From positions 49,419 through 113,418 of the forward strand of contig CAZVYX010000013.1 in assembly GCA_964631725.1 (NCBI GenBank): a DNA stretch of 64,000 bases. Reading direction: 5' to 3'. The notes beneath the pieces are model-generated. The model did not search any database. It was not told where the DNA came from and saw only the letters and a list, made by a program, of their open reading frames with translations. Every line of letters starts with the position of its first letter. The stretch's first letter is position 1. Shown here in pieces: positions 32,169-40,601 of the stretch. The DNA comes from GCA-2731375 sp964631725. GTDB lineage: Bacteria; Pseudomonadota; Alphaproteobacteria; GCA-2731375. Both the position numbers and the translations under genes were made by a program.

Positions 32169-33409
32169 GACGCCAGGTAGCCCTGGTCGTAAGTGACCGT
32201 CTCCATGCCGATGAACTTGGCCAGGCGGTTCAGTTCCGACGCCAGCTTCTTCTCACGCCCCTTGGTGAATTTGACCTTTGGTTCAAGCCACAGCCCGGTG
32301 ACGTGCAGCGCATCGTCCTGGCGTCGCGCCTTCATGTCGATGCGGCCGATCATGCGGTCCCCCTCCAGCAGGGGGAAGACGTAATAGCCGTATTGGCGCT
32401 GCGCCTCGGGCACGAAAATCTCGATGCGGTAGTCGAATTCGAACAGCCGCCGCAGACGTTTGCGGTCCCGGATCAGGGGGTCGAACGGGCTGAGTACGCG
32501 CAGGCGGCTGGGCGGCGCGATCGCGCTTGCCAGTTCATCCAACATTTCGGGCCGCGCGAAACTGGCCTTCGGCGCGCTGCCGTCGGCGCTTTCCGCCCAT
32601 ATTTCGATCAGGTCTTCGCCCAGGTTGTCGAGACACCACGATTTCGCCTCCGCCGCGCTGATCGAGCCCCAATACCCGGCCAGTTCTCCGGGCGCGGCAA
32701 AGCCAAGACGGTCGAGCGCGGCGTTGCAGGCCCAGTCGACAAAATCCTCATGGCCATGCGCCGCCTCCCCGCGTGCCGGCGCCGGGATGACGCGGCTGGA
32801 CAGGTCATAGACCTTCTGAAATCCGTCGCGCCGGCAGACGCTGAGGTCGCCGGTACGCCAGAGGAATTCCAGCGCCGTCTTCGACGGATGCCATTGCCAC
32901 CAGCCATTTTTTTCGTCCGAACGGGACGTGGATTTAGTTTTCAGATCCCGCGACATGGTTGCACCGTTTCGCGCCACATGATCCTTCACGCTCTCCATCA
33001 TGTCCTCGAATCCGATATGCCGGTCCCCGGATTTTTCCTTTGGACGCCATTTGCGCCAGCGCTGCCGCAGGCTGGCTTCCTGCAGTTCAAACCGCCGCCG
33101 CCAATGGGGATAGAACGCCACCGGTATGATCGCCGCATCATGGGTCCAATGCTCGAACATGTGGCGGTCTTCTTCCAATAACTGGCGCAGATGTTCGGGT
33201 TGGTAGTTCTGATTGCGGGCGAACAGGATCATATGGTGGGCCCGCTCCACCGTGCGGATACTGTCCACCTGCACGAAACCCAACTGATGGATCAGGTCAT
33301 GCAGGCCATCCTTGTCCTGCGGCAGATGCGGCGGGAGGCAAAGGCCCTGGCGGGCCATGAACACCCGCCGGGCCTGTTGATTGCTGATTGTGGGCCGGGA
33401 AACGGTCAT
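32165..33409 (-). CDS. Winged-helix protein, YcaQ/AlkX-like DNA glycosylase family
   Basis: A 414-residue protein of the HTH_42 winged-helix family, whose studied members (YcaQ/AlkX, AlkZ) unhook interstrand DNA crosslinks. Family blocks are ISNQQARRVFMARQGL at the N-terminus, LGFVQVDSIRTVERAHHMIL near residues 42-62 and EHWTHDAAIIPVAFYP near 89-105. The C-terminal part (PLLEGDRMIGRIDMKARRQ) also matches. It lies 26 bases downstream of grpE on the same strand. That association with a stress operon is intriguing but may be accidental. Confidence 0.83.
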   Translation of the reverse strand: MTVSRPTISNQQARRVFMARQGLCLPPHLPQDKDGLHDLIHQLGFVQVDSIRTVERAHHMILFARNQNYQPEHLRQLLEEDRHMFEHWTHDAAIIPVAFYPHWRRRFELQEASLRQRWRKWRPKEKSGDRHIGFEDMMESVKDHVARNGATMSRDLKTKSTSRSDEKNGWWQWHPSKTALEFLWRTGDLSVCRRDGFQKVYDLSSRVIPAPARGEAAHGHEDFVDWACNAALDRLGFAAPGELAGYWGSISAAEAKSWCLDNLGEDLIEIWAESADGSAPKASFARPEMLDELASAIAPPSRLRVLSPFDPLIRDRKRLRRLFEFDYRIEIFVPEAQRQYGYYVFPLLEGDRMIGRIDMKARRQDDALHVTGLWLEPKVKFTKGREKKLASELNRLAKFIGMETVTYDQGYLAS

Positions 33410-33435
33410 TCAGCCATTGTCACGGGTGCCAGCCC

Positions 33436-34158
33436 CTATGCCTGGGTATCCACATTGTGGCCATCACCGGCCGCCGGCTTATCTCCCTCGGCCTCATCCG
33501 CCGCGGGCTCCGCCGCCGCGTCGGCGGGCGTTTCCGCCGGCACACCCTTGGCGACACCGACCATGGCGGCGCGCAGCAGGCGGTCCTGGATCTTGTAGCC
33601 AATCTGCATGACCTGGACCACGGTGCCCTGCGCGGCCTCCGGATGATCAATCTGAACCACCGCCTGATGCAGGTTGGGGTCCAGCTTTTCACCCAGAGGG
33701 TCGACTTCCTTGATGCCGTGCTTGTCGAAATGACCGCGCAATTCACGCTGCGTCAGCTCAACGCCCTCCAACAGCTTGGCCATCTCCGGGTTGTCCTTGC
33801 GGGCTTCGTCACTGACGGCGGACAGGGCGCGCTGCAAATTATCGGATACGGCCAGCATGTCGCGGGCGAAATCAGCGATGGCATATTTCCGCAGGTCGGC
33901 TTTTTCCCGCTCACCCCGGCGCTTGATATTTTCCGTCTCCGCCATGGCGCGCAGCAGCTTGTCCTTCAGATCCGCCACCTCGCCATAGGCCAGTTCAAGT
34001 TCGTCGGGCTCATCCGCCGGCTCGGCGGCTTCGGCGCCGCCTTCGGCGGCAGCCTTGGCGGCGGCCAGATCAATCGGCTCGACACCCTCGGTTGCCGGGT
34101 TTTCCGCCGCCTCGGGCTTAATCTCTTCCGAATTCTCACTATTTTCGGGTTCGTTCAT
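33436..34158 (-). CDS. grpE: Nucleotide exchange factor GrpE
   Basis: A 240-residue GrpE, the nucleotide exchange factor for DnaK in the heat-shock chaperone cycle. An acidic, alanine-rich tail of about 75 residues comes first. It is followed by the long coiled-coil dimerisation helix (VADLKDKLLRAMAETENIKR) and the beta-domain with NLHQAVVQIDHPEAAQGTVV and QIGYKIQDRLLRAAMVGV. A further acidic tail of about 40 residues makes it longer than the usual 190-210. The start at 34158 follows GAGG at 6 bases. A GTG at 34179 is less likely. It is co-oriented with hrcA 120 bases upstream. Confidence 0.93.
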   Translation of the reverse strand: MNEPENSENSEEIKPEAAENPATEGVEPIDLAAAKAAAEGGAEAAEPADEPDELELAYGEVADLKDKLLRAMAETENIKRRGEREKADLRKYAIADFARDMLAVSDNLQRALSAVSDEARKDNPEMAKLLEGVELTQRELRGHFDKHGIKEVDPLGEKLDPNLHQAVVQIDHPEAAQGTVVQVMQIGYKIQDRLLRAAMVGVAKGVPAETPADAAAEPAADEAEGDKPAAGDGHNVDTQA

Positions 34159-34277
34159 CTTGTCCTCGAATACAGGCACTAATTTTACGATATTTGGGCA
34201 TGATATGGGGATTCAGGCCGCGAATTTGAACCCGCCCCGTTAAACCTGCGACGTTTTGAACCGAATGCCCGCCTAGG

Positions 34278-35339
34278 TCAACCTATCAAGCGCCCGATGA
34301 CCCGTGCGGTGTAGTCCACCATGGGCACGATCCGGGCATAGTTCAGGTGCGTCGGCCCGACCACACCGATGGCGCCGATCACTTCCTGGTTGGAATTGCT
34401 GTAGGGCGCCACGATCATCGACGAGCCGGTCAGGGAGAAAAGCTGGCTTTCCGAGCCGACAAAGACGCGGACACCGGGGCCTTCATGGGCCAGTTCCAGC
34501 ACATCGATCAAGGCCTGTTTGCTTTCCAGATCGGCGAATAGCTGCCGGACCCGCTCCAGATCCTCGGCCGCCGAGATATCCTCCAACAGGTTGGCCCGGC
34601 CGCGCACGATCAGGGTCTGCTGCTGCCCGCCGCCGCCCCAGATCGCCAAGCCGCTTTCCACTACCCGGGCCGTCACTTCGTCCAGTTCGGCGCGGTGCCC
34701 TTCGATCTCGGCCATTATTTCCCGCCGGGTTTCGGCCAGGGTGGCGCCGCGCAGGCGGGCATTAAGATAGTTCGCCGCCTCGACCAGGGCCGAGGGCGGC
34801 AGGCCCGCCGGCACCTCGATGATACGGTTTTCCACCGAACCGGATTCACCCACGATCACCACCAGCGCCCGGCCATCGCCCAGCGAGACGAACTCCATGT
34901 GCTTCAGGGGTGCTTCCAGCTTCGGCGCCATGACCAGCCCGGCCCAGCCCGACAGGCCCGACAGCATTTCCGAGGCCTGGATCAGCATATCCTCGAAACT
35001 GCGCCCGGCAGCGGCGCAATGGGCCTCGATCTCGGCCCGTTCGCTCTCGCCCAGATCACCCAGTTCCAACAGGCCATCGATGAACATGCGCAAGCCCCGG
35101 TCCGTGGGCAGGCGCCCGGCGGACGTATGGGGGGCATGCAACAGGCCCGCTTCCTCCAGATCCGACATGATGTTGCGGATCGAGGCAGGGGAGAGGCTGC
35201 TGTTCAGGCGCCGCGACAGGGTGCGGGAGCCCACCGGCGTACCGGTTTCGAGGAAGGATTCCACCACCTCGCGAAAGATTTCGCGATTGCGTTGGTCCAG
35301 GGCGCCGATTTCCGGCGAATTTCGTGGTCGTGTGGCCAT
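34278..35339 (-). CDS. hrcA: Heat-inducible transcription repressor HrcA
   Basis: A 353-residue HrcA, the repressor that binds CIRCE operators and needs GroEL for activity. The N-terminal winged helix spans about residues 15-80 (FLETGTPVGSRTLSRRLN; SPASIRNIMSDLEEAGLLHA). The GAF-like and dimerisation regions follow, ending in GVVGPTHLNYARIVPMVDYT. The gene is divergent from rph. I found no CIRCE element (TTAGCACTC-N9-GAGTGCTAA) in its upstream gap or ahead of grpE, so its targets are probably elsewhere, for example groESL. Confidence 0.93.
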   Translation of the reverse strand: MATRPRNSPEIGALDQRNREIFREVVESFLETGTPVGSRTLSRRLNSSLSPASIRNIMSDLEEAGLLHAPHTSAGRLPTDRGLRMFIDGLLELGDLGESERAEIEAHCAAAGRSFEDMLIQASEMLSGLSGWAGLVMAPKLEAPLKHMEFVSLGDGRALVVIVGESGSVENRIIEVPAGLPPSALVEAANYLNARLRGATLAETRREIMAEIEGHRAELDEVTARVVESGLAIWGGGGQQQTLIVRGRANLLEDISAAEDLERVRQLFADLESKQALIDVLELAHEGPGVRVFVGSESQLFSLTGSSMIVAPYSNSNQEVIGAIGVVGPTHLNYARIVPMVDYTARVIGRLIG

Positions 35340-35465
35340 TGTCTAAGCAATGTAGTAACGCCCCCGCAAACCGTCAACGCGGAGATCAACGCCGCGCTGG
35401 ACGGCGGCCCGTCAGAGGTCTAGAAGTGCGCCAGGATTTGTCCCCGATTTTGAGGAGTATACGCC

Positions 35466-36185
35466 ATGCGTCCATCGGGCCGTGCCGTCGATCAACTACG
35501 TAATGTCACCCTGGAACCAGGTTTCGCCAAATATGCCGAAGGCTCCTGCCTGATCCGCTTTGGCGATACCCACGTGCTCTGTGCCGCCTCGCTCGATGAC
35601 CGGGTGCCACCGTTCCTGCGCAACAGCGGCCAGGGCTGGGTGACGGCGGAATACGGCATGCTGCCCCGTTCCACCCATACCCGCACCGGCCGTGAAGCGG
35701 CAAGGGGCAAGCAATCGGGACGGACCCAGGAAATTCAGCGCCTGATCGGCCGCTCCCTGCGCGCGGTGACGGATTTGAAGGCGATGGGTGAGCGGCAAAT
35801 CCGCCTGGACTGTGATGTCCTGCAGGCCGATGGCGGCACCCGTACAGCCTCGATCACCGGCGCCTGGGTAGCTTTGCATATCGCCCTGTCGGGAATGCTG
35901 GAAAAGGGCCTGATCGAAAAGATGCCCCTGACCGACCATGTCGCCGCCGTCAGTTGTGGTCTGTATAAGGACACGGCGGTGCTGGATCTGGATTATGACG
36001 AGGATTCCAATGCCCAGGCGGATGCCAACTTTGTTCTGACCGGAAACGGGGGAATCGTGGAAATCCAGGGCACGGCGGAAGAAGACCCCTTCACCAGAGA
36101 GCAATTCAACAGCCTGATGGCCCTGGCCGAAAAGGGTATCGGCGAATTGGCTGATCTGCAAAAGCAGGCGATCGGAGCATCCTAG
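35466..36185 (+). CDS. rph: Ribonuclease PH
   Basis: A 239-residue phosphorolytic 3'-5' exoribonuclease that trims tRNA 3' ends. The sequence follows the family closely. MRPSGRAVDQLRNVTLEPGF is at the start, and MLPRSTHTRTGREAARGKQS and IQRLIGRSLRAV follow near residues 60-100. The phosphate-binding region and VAAVSCGLYKDTAVLDLDY come later. A clear GAGGAG precedes the ATG. It is followed after 3 bases by rdgB, a common pairing in this bacterial group. Confidence 0.95.
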   Translation: MRPSGRAVDQLRNVTLEPGFAKYAEGSCLIRFGDTHVLCAASLDDRVPPFLRNSGQGWVTAEYGMLPRSTHTRTGREAARGKQSGRTQEIQRLIGRSLRAVTDLKAMGERQIRLDCDVLQADGGTRTASITGAWVALHIALSGMLEKGLIEKMPLTDHVAAVSCGLYKDTAVLDLDYDEDSNAQADANFVLTGNGGIVEIQGTAEEDPFTREQFNSLMALAEKGIGELADLQKQAIGAS

Positions 36186-36188
36186 GCA

Positions 36189-36791
36189 ATGCCCCGCCGC
36201 TTTTCGGAGCCTCGCCTGGTCGTCGCCTCCCACAACGCGGGCAAGGTGCGGGAGATTGCCGATCTGTTAGCGCCTTTCGGCCTGGATATCACCTCCGCCG
36301 GGCAATTGAACCTGCCGGAGCCGGAAGAGACCGGTGATACCTTTATCGCCAATGCGGAATTGAAGGCGAAGGCCGCGGTCACGGGCGCCAACATGCCCGC
36401 CCTGGCCGATGACAGCGGCCTGGCGGTGGAGGGCCTGGACGGCGATCCGGGCCTCTATTCCGCCCGCTGGGCCGGGCCGGAGCGGGATTTCAATGCCGCC
36501 ATGGCCCTTGTGCAGGAGAAGCTGGGCGACAACCCCAATCGGCGGGCCTATTTCGTCTCCGCCCTGTCCCTGGCCTGGCCGGACGGCCATGTGGAGAGCT
36601 TTGAAGGCCGGATCTACGGTGACATGGTCTGGCCGCCACGGGGCGACGGCGGCTTTGGCTATGATCCCATGTTTCTGCCCGATGGCTATGACCTCACATT
36701 CGGCGAACTGGACTATGATAAGAAGCAGCGCATCTCGCACCGTGCCCTGGCTTTTCAAAAGCTGATCGATGGTTGCTTCCGCGAGCCATAG
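36189..36791 (+). CDS. rdgB: XTP/dITP diphosphatase (RdgB/HAM1 family)
   Basis: A 200-residue nucleotide-sanitising pyrophosphatase that removes XTP, ITP and dITP. The substrate loop SHNAGKVREIADLL is near residues 14-27, the catalytic ALADDSGLAVEGLDG near 70-84, and the C-terminal GDGGFGYDPMF and ISHRALAFQKL blocks are all present. The gene overlaps the start of hemW by 23 bases, implying coupled translation. The length is normal. Confidence 0.94.
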   Translation: MPRRFSEPRLVVASHNAGKVREIADLLAPFGLDITSAGQLNLPEPEETGDTFIANAELKAKAAVTGANMPALADDSGLAVEGLDGDPGLYSARWAGPERDFNAAMALVQEKLGDNPNRRAYFVSALSLAWPDGHVESFEGRIYGDMVWPPRGDGGFGYDPMFLPDGYDLTFGELDYDKKQRISHRALAFQKLIDGCFREP

Positions 36792-37938
36792 CCCCGCCGG
36801 TGACAGCAATCTCGCCGGAGGCCGGGGCTTCGCGGTCTATCTGCATTGGCCGTTTTGCCTGGCCAAATGTCCCTATTGCGATTTCAACAGCCATGTCCGC
36901 GCCGGCGTCGATCAAGACGCCTGGCGCCAGGCCCTGTTGGATGAAATCGACCGCGCCGCCGAGCGGCTGCCGGGGCGCCGGGTCGGCAGCATTTTCTTCG
37001 GCGGCGGCACGCCGTCCCTGATGCCGCCTGAAACCACCGCCGCCCTGATCGACCGTATCGCCAGCCGCTGGAGCCTGGAGCAGGGTGCGGAAATCACGTT
37101 GGAGGCGAACCCGACGTCGGTGGAGGCCGGCCGTTTCCGGGACTATGCCGATGCCGGCGTGAACCGCCTGTCCCTCGGCGTACAGGCCCTCAACGATGGC
37201 GACCTGCGCCGGTTGGGCCGCAATCATGACGCACGGGAAGCCATGGCCGCGTTGGCGCTGGCGCGTGAGACCTTTCGACGCTGCAATTTCGACCTGATTT
37301 ATGCCCGGCCCGGACAAGACCCGTCGGATTGGCGATCGGAACTGGGCCGGGCCCTGGAGTTGGCACCAAATCACCTCTCCCTCTACCAACTGACAATCGA
37401 AAAGGGCACGGCATTTGACGGTACGGTACAGCCGGCCGATGAGGACCTGGCGGCCGATCTCTACGAGCTGACCCAGGGCCTATGCCAGGACGCCGGTCTA
37501 CCGGCCTATGAAATTTCCAACCACGCCGCACCGGGCGAGGAAAGCCGGCATAATCTGGTCTATTGGCGCTATGGCGAATATCTCGGTCTGGGCCCGGGCG
37601 CCCATGGCCGGCTGGTAATCGACGGCCGGCGCGTGGCGACCAGCCAGCGCACCTCGCCGGAGAATTGGCTGGCGGGAGAAGGGCGGACGAAGGAGAGCGA
37701 ATTGTCCGTGGAAGAGCGGGCGACGGAAATGCTGATGATGGGGCTGCGCCTGACCCAAGGCGTGAACGGCGCTGATTTTCTGGCCGAGGTTGGCGTGCCC
37801 CTGGCGGCGTGGCTGGACGGCCCCGGCCTTGAGGCGCTGTTGCGGCAGGAACTGCTGTCCTGGCATGGTGACGATCTCGCCGCCAGCCGAGCGGGCCTGC
37901 AGGTCCTGAACGCGGTATTGGCGGAATTGTTGCCTTGA
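36769..37938 (+). CDS. hemW: Radical SAM protein HemW (HemN-like)
   Basis: A 389-residue radical SAM protein. The cluster-binding motif is CLAKCPYCDFN, with cysteines at 30, 34 and 37. FFGGGTPSLMPPETTAALID then supplies the SAM-binding GGGTP. The C-terminal HemN domain includes LGLGPGAHGRL. HemW is a heme chaperone that inserts heme into respiratory proteins. It was formerly misannotated as oxygen-independent coproporphyrinogen oxidase. Its last base is shared with the ATG of the following SDR gene. Confidence 0.92.
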   Translation: MVASASHSPAGDSNLAGGRGFAVYLHWPFCLAKCPYCDFNSHVRAGVDQDAWRQALLDEIDRAAERLPGRRVGSIFFGGGTPSLMPPETTAALIDRIASRWSLEQGAEITLEANPTSVEAGRFRDYADAGVNRLSLGVQALNDGDLRRLGRNHDAREAMAALALARETFRRCNFDLIYARPGQDPSDWRSELGRALELAPNHLSLYQLTIEKGTAFDGTVQPADEDLAADLYELTQGLCQDAGLPAYEISNHAAPGEESRHNLVYWRYGEYLGLGPGAHGRLVIDGRRVATSQRTSPENWLAGEGRTKESELSVEERATEMLMMGLRLTQGVNGADFLAEVGVPLAAWLDGPGLEALLRQELLSWHGDDLAASRAGLQVLNAVLAELLP

Positions 37939-38747
37939 TGGCGGCACTGGGGCACAAACAGGGGATGACGGACGAAACCATAGCACGAACGGCACTGGTT
38001 ACCGGCGGCGCCAGGCGGGTCGGCGCGGCCCTGGCCCGGACCCTTGCCGCCGACGGTTGGCATGTGGCGGTTCATTTCCATGAATCCGAGGCGGCGGCGG
38101 AGGCGCTGCTGGCGCAAATCCGGGCCGACGGCGGCCAGGGCCATCTGGTGCGGGCGGATCTGCGCGATGGCGACGCGGTCGCCGGCCTGATCGCCGCCGC
38201 CGGCCGGGACGCACCGCCCCTGGCCTGCCTGGTTAACAATGCCTCGCTGTTCGAGAACGATTCCGCCCTGAGCATGACGGCTGAAAGCTGGGCCGACCAT
38301 CAGGCCGTCAACCTGCGCGCGCCGTTATTTCTGGCCCGCGATTTCGCCCGCAATCTGGATGAGGGCCCAGAGAGCGCAACGGGCGTCGTGGTCAATATGC
38401 TGGATAACAAAATGTTCGCCCTAAACCCGGATTTCTTTTCCTACACCATCGCCAAATACGGCCTGTTAGGAGCGACCAAGGTTCTGGCCATGGAGCTGGC
38501 GCCACGGATCAGGGTTTGCGGCATCGCGCCGGGCATCACCCTGCCCAGCACGAACCAGACCGAGGCGGGCTTCCGCACCGCCCACGCCATGAACCCCCTG
38601 GGTCAAAGCGCGACCCTGGAACAACTGGCCGCCGCCCTGCGCTTCATCCTGGCCGCACCGTCCCTGACCGGCGAGGTCATTACCATCGACGGCGGGCAGT
38701 CGCTGTTGGGCCTGCCACGCGATGTTTCTTTCATGACGGATGATTGA
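37938..38747 (+). CDS. SDR family protein, pteridine reductase-like (FolM type)
   Basis: A short-chain reductase of 269 residues from ATG 37938, or 260 from ATG 37965. The cofactor motif TGGARRVGAAL is the arginine-rich TGxxxRxG form seen in pteridine reductases and FolM dihydromonapterin reductase. It differs from the usual TGxxxGxG and favours NADPH. The active site is YTIAKYG. FolB begins 3 bases after its stop codon, which supports a role in pterin/folate metabolism. The start choice is unsettled because neither ATG has a convincing ribosome site. Confidence 0.8.
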   Translation: MAALGHKQGMTDETIARTALVTGGARRVGAALARTLAADGWHVAVHFHESEAAAEALLAQIRADGGQGHLVRADLRDGDAVAGLIAAAGRDAPPLACLVNNASLFENDSALSMTAESWADHQAVNLRAPLFLARDFARNLDEGPESATGVVVNMLDNKMFALNPDFFSYTIAKYGLLGATKVLAMELAPRIRVCGIAPGITLPSTNQTEAGFRTAHAMNPLGQSATLEQLAAALRFILAAPSLTGEVITIDGGQSLLGLPRDVSFMTDD

Positions 38748-38750
38748 GCC

Positions 38751-39131
38751 ATGCCCCTCTCCGGACAGATCAAAGGCCACCGCATCGTCTTTCGCCAGCT
38801 TTCCTTTCCCGTCTCCATCGGCGTCCTGCCGCACGAGCGCGAGGGGCCGCAGCAGGTGACGATCGATCTGGAAATTGAATTGCGCCCCGATATGCCCGAT
38901 CCCCTGGAGGATCTGGCCAAGGTCCTGAACTATGACCGCATCCGCACCCGGATCGTCGAGATCGCCCAATCCCGCCACCACAATCTGCTGGAAAGCCTGA
39001 GCCGGGAATTGCTCGGCGTGTTCGAGGACGAAACCGATATCATCCGCGTCCGTCTTTCGGTGCAAAAACCCGACGTCTACGCCGATATCGCCGCCGTTGG
39101 TTATGAGATCGACTACAGTTGGGACCGCTAG
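38751..39131 (+). CDS. folB: Dihydroneopterin aldolase
   Basis: A 126-residue FolB, which converts dihydroneopterin to hydroxymethyl-dihydropterin in folate synthesis. Characteristic are VSIGVLPHEREGPQQVTIDL near residues 20-40, LNYDRIRTRIVEIAQSRHHN, the active-site glutamate in NLLESLSREL, and VRLSVQKPDVYADIAAVGYE. The length is standard. It directly follows the pteridine-reductase-like SDR. It overlaps the end of the convergent aminotransferase gene by four bases. Confidence 0.92.
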   Translation: MPLSGQIKGHRIVFRQLSFPVSIGVLPHEREGPQQVTIDLEIELRPDMPDPLEDLAKVLNYDRIRTRIVEIAQSRHHNLLESLSRELLGVFEDETDIIRVRLSVQKPDVYADIAAVGYEIDYSWDR

Positions 39132-40504
39132 ATCAATTCAGCGGTCAAATCACGCAAAGTATCGCCAAGGCGGCCAAGCAGTTCATCGATCTCCCCGTCG
39201 GTGATCGTCAGGGGCGGCGAAACCATGAACCAATGGCCGTACTTGCCGCCCGATGTCGGCCGGGAATAGATGATCAGGCCATTGTTCAGGCCATGAATGC
39301 GCACCTTGTCGGTCGGCAGCAGCGCGTTCGGGAACGGTGCCTTGCTGGCCTGATCGGCGACAAGTTCGACCGCCAGCAACATGCCCTTGCCCCTGATGTC
39401 GCCGATGATCGGATATTGCCGTTGCAGATCCTCCAAGCCAAGGCGGAGCCGTTCGCCGCAGGCAACGGAGCGGTTGATGAGATCCAGGCGTTCGTATTCA
39501 TCCAGCACCGCCAACCCGGCGGCCGATGAAATGGGATTGGCGTTGTAGGAATACTGGAACTCAAACCCGGTCAGGCCGGCCAGTTCATCAACCAGGGCCG
39601 CCGGTGCAAGAACCGCGCCCAGGGGGCTGTAGCCGGATGCCATGCCCTTGGCCAGGGTGACAATATCCGGCAGGGCGTCGGGCCAATGGTGCGCCGCCAG
39701 GAATTTTCCGGTCCGCCCCATGCCGCAGAGGATTTCATCGAACACCAGATGCACATTGGCCTGGTCGCAGATCTCTCGAATGCGTTGGAAATAACTGGGC
39801 GGCGGCACCACGGCGCCGGTGGAAAGACCGCCCACCGGTTCGATCACGAAGGCTAAAACATTATCGGCACCAAGTTCGTCTATCTTGGCTTCCAGACAGT
39901 CGGCGCAGTACCGCGCATAGCTGTCCGCGTCATGATTGCCCGAAACGCGATAGCCGATGGGCGCCGGAACCTTCGGTGTCACCTGGGCGAGGCCTTCGAG
40001 GAAGGGCGCCATCATGACATCGCCATTCATGGCCAGGGTGGCAATGGTAGCGCCGTGATAGGACGGCTGGCAGGTGATGACCTGGGTCTTTGCGGGCTGG
40101 CCCGTGGCCAGGGCGTATTGGCGCAGAAGCTTGATGGCATTTTCCATCGCCTCGCTGCCCCCCGAAGTCAGGCAGACCCGTTCAAATCCCGGCCCCGCCA
40201 GGGCCGCCAAGCGTTCGGCGTAATCCATGTTGGGACGGTTTCTGACCAGACGGGGAAAGGCATAGTCCAGGCGCTTCGCCTGGGCCGCGATGGCGTCGGC
40301 GACATAGGCATTTCCATGACCGATATTGCTGACCACGGGCCCGGAAGAAACATCGATATAGCGCCGGCTCTCGCTGTCCCACATATGGATGCCGGCGGCC
40401 CTCTCGATCAGCGGCATGGGGACGGTGCCTGATGTTGCGTAGAAAGCGGTTTGTCCGCCGCCTTGAAGCGGTGTCGGGCGCTGCGTCGATATCGTGGAAA
40501 CCAT
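39128..40504 (-). CDS. Class III (aspartate family) PLP aminotransferase
   Basis: A 458-residue fold-type I class III aminotransferase. The PLP phosphate region is LTSGGSEAMENAIKL (about 112-126), the ring-binding Asp256 is in FDEILCGMGRTGKF, and Lys286 in TLAKGMASG carries the cofactor. SSGPVVSNIGHGNAYVADAI near the N-terminus is typical of omega-amino acid:pyruvate transaminases. The amino donor is therefore probably an omega-amine, beta-alanine, taurine or a related compound. A GAGGTTGCC ribosome site precedes the start. It is divergent from a MocR regulator that probably controls it. Confidence 0.87.
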   Translation of the reverse strand: MVSTISTQRPTPLQGGGQTAFYATSGTVPMPLIERAAGIHMWDSESRRYIDVSSGPVVSNIGHGNAYVADAIAAQAKRLDYAFPRLVRNRPNMDYAERLAALAGPGFERVCLTSGGSEAMENAIKLLRQYALATGQPAKTQVITCQPSYHGATIATLAMNGDVMMAPFLEGLAQVTPKVPAPIGYRVSGNHDADSYARYCADCLEAKIDELGADNVLAFVIEPVGGLSTGAVVPPPSYFQRIREICDQANVHLVFDEILCGMGRTGKFLAAHHWPDALPDIVTLAKGMASGYSPLGAVLAPAALVDELAGLTGFEFQYSYNANPISSAAGLAVLDEYERLDLINRSVACGERLRLGLEDLQRQYPIIGDIRGKGMLLAVELVADQASKAPFPNALLPTDKVRIHGLNNGLIIYSRPTSGGKYGHWFMVSPPLTITDGEIDELLGRLGDTLRDLTAELI

Positions 40505-40561
40505 GGCAACCTCGGAATGCTGGATGATTGTATTGATATTTGAAATGATATTGCATCGATA

Positions 40562-40588
40562 ATATTGACGATATCATCGAGTCAATAT
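40562..40588. promoter_or_regulatory. Candidate MocR operator, inverted repeat
   Basis: Two perfect 8-base arms, ATATTGAC (40562-40569) and GTCAATAT (40581-40588), are separated by 11 bases in an AT-rich stretch. They lie between the divergent aminotransferase gene (start 40504) and the MocR gene (start 40602). A TTGATA (40533-40538) and GATAAT (40558-40563) could form a rightward promoter, and the right arm contains TTGACT on the minus strand. The repeat overlaps both. Control by the adjacent regulator is inference. Confidence 0.6.
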
Positions 40589-40601
40589 AAACATTGTTCT
40601 C

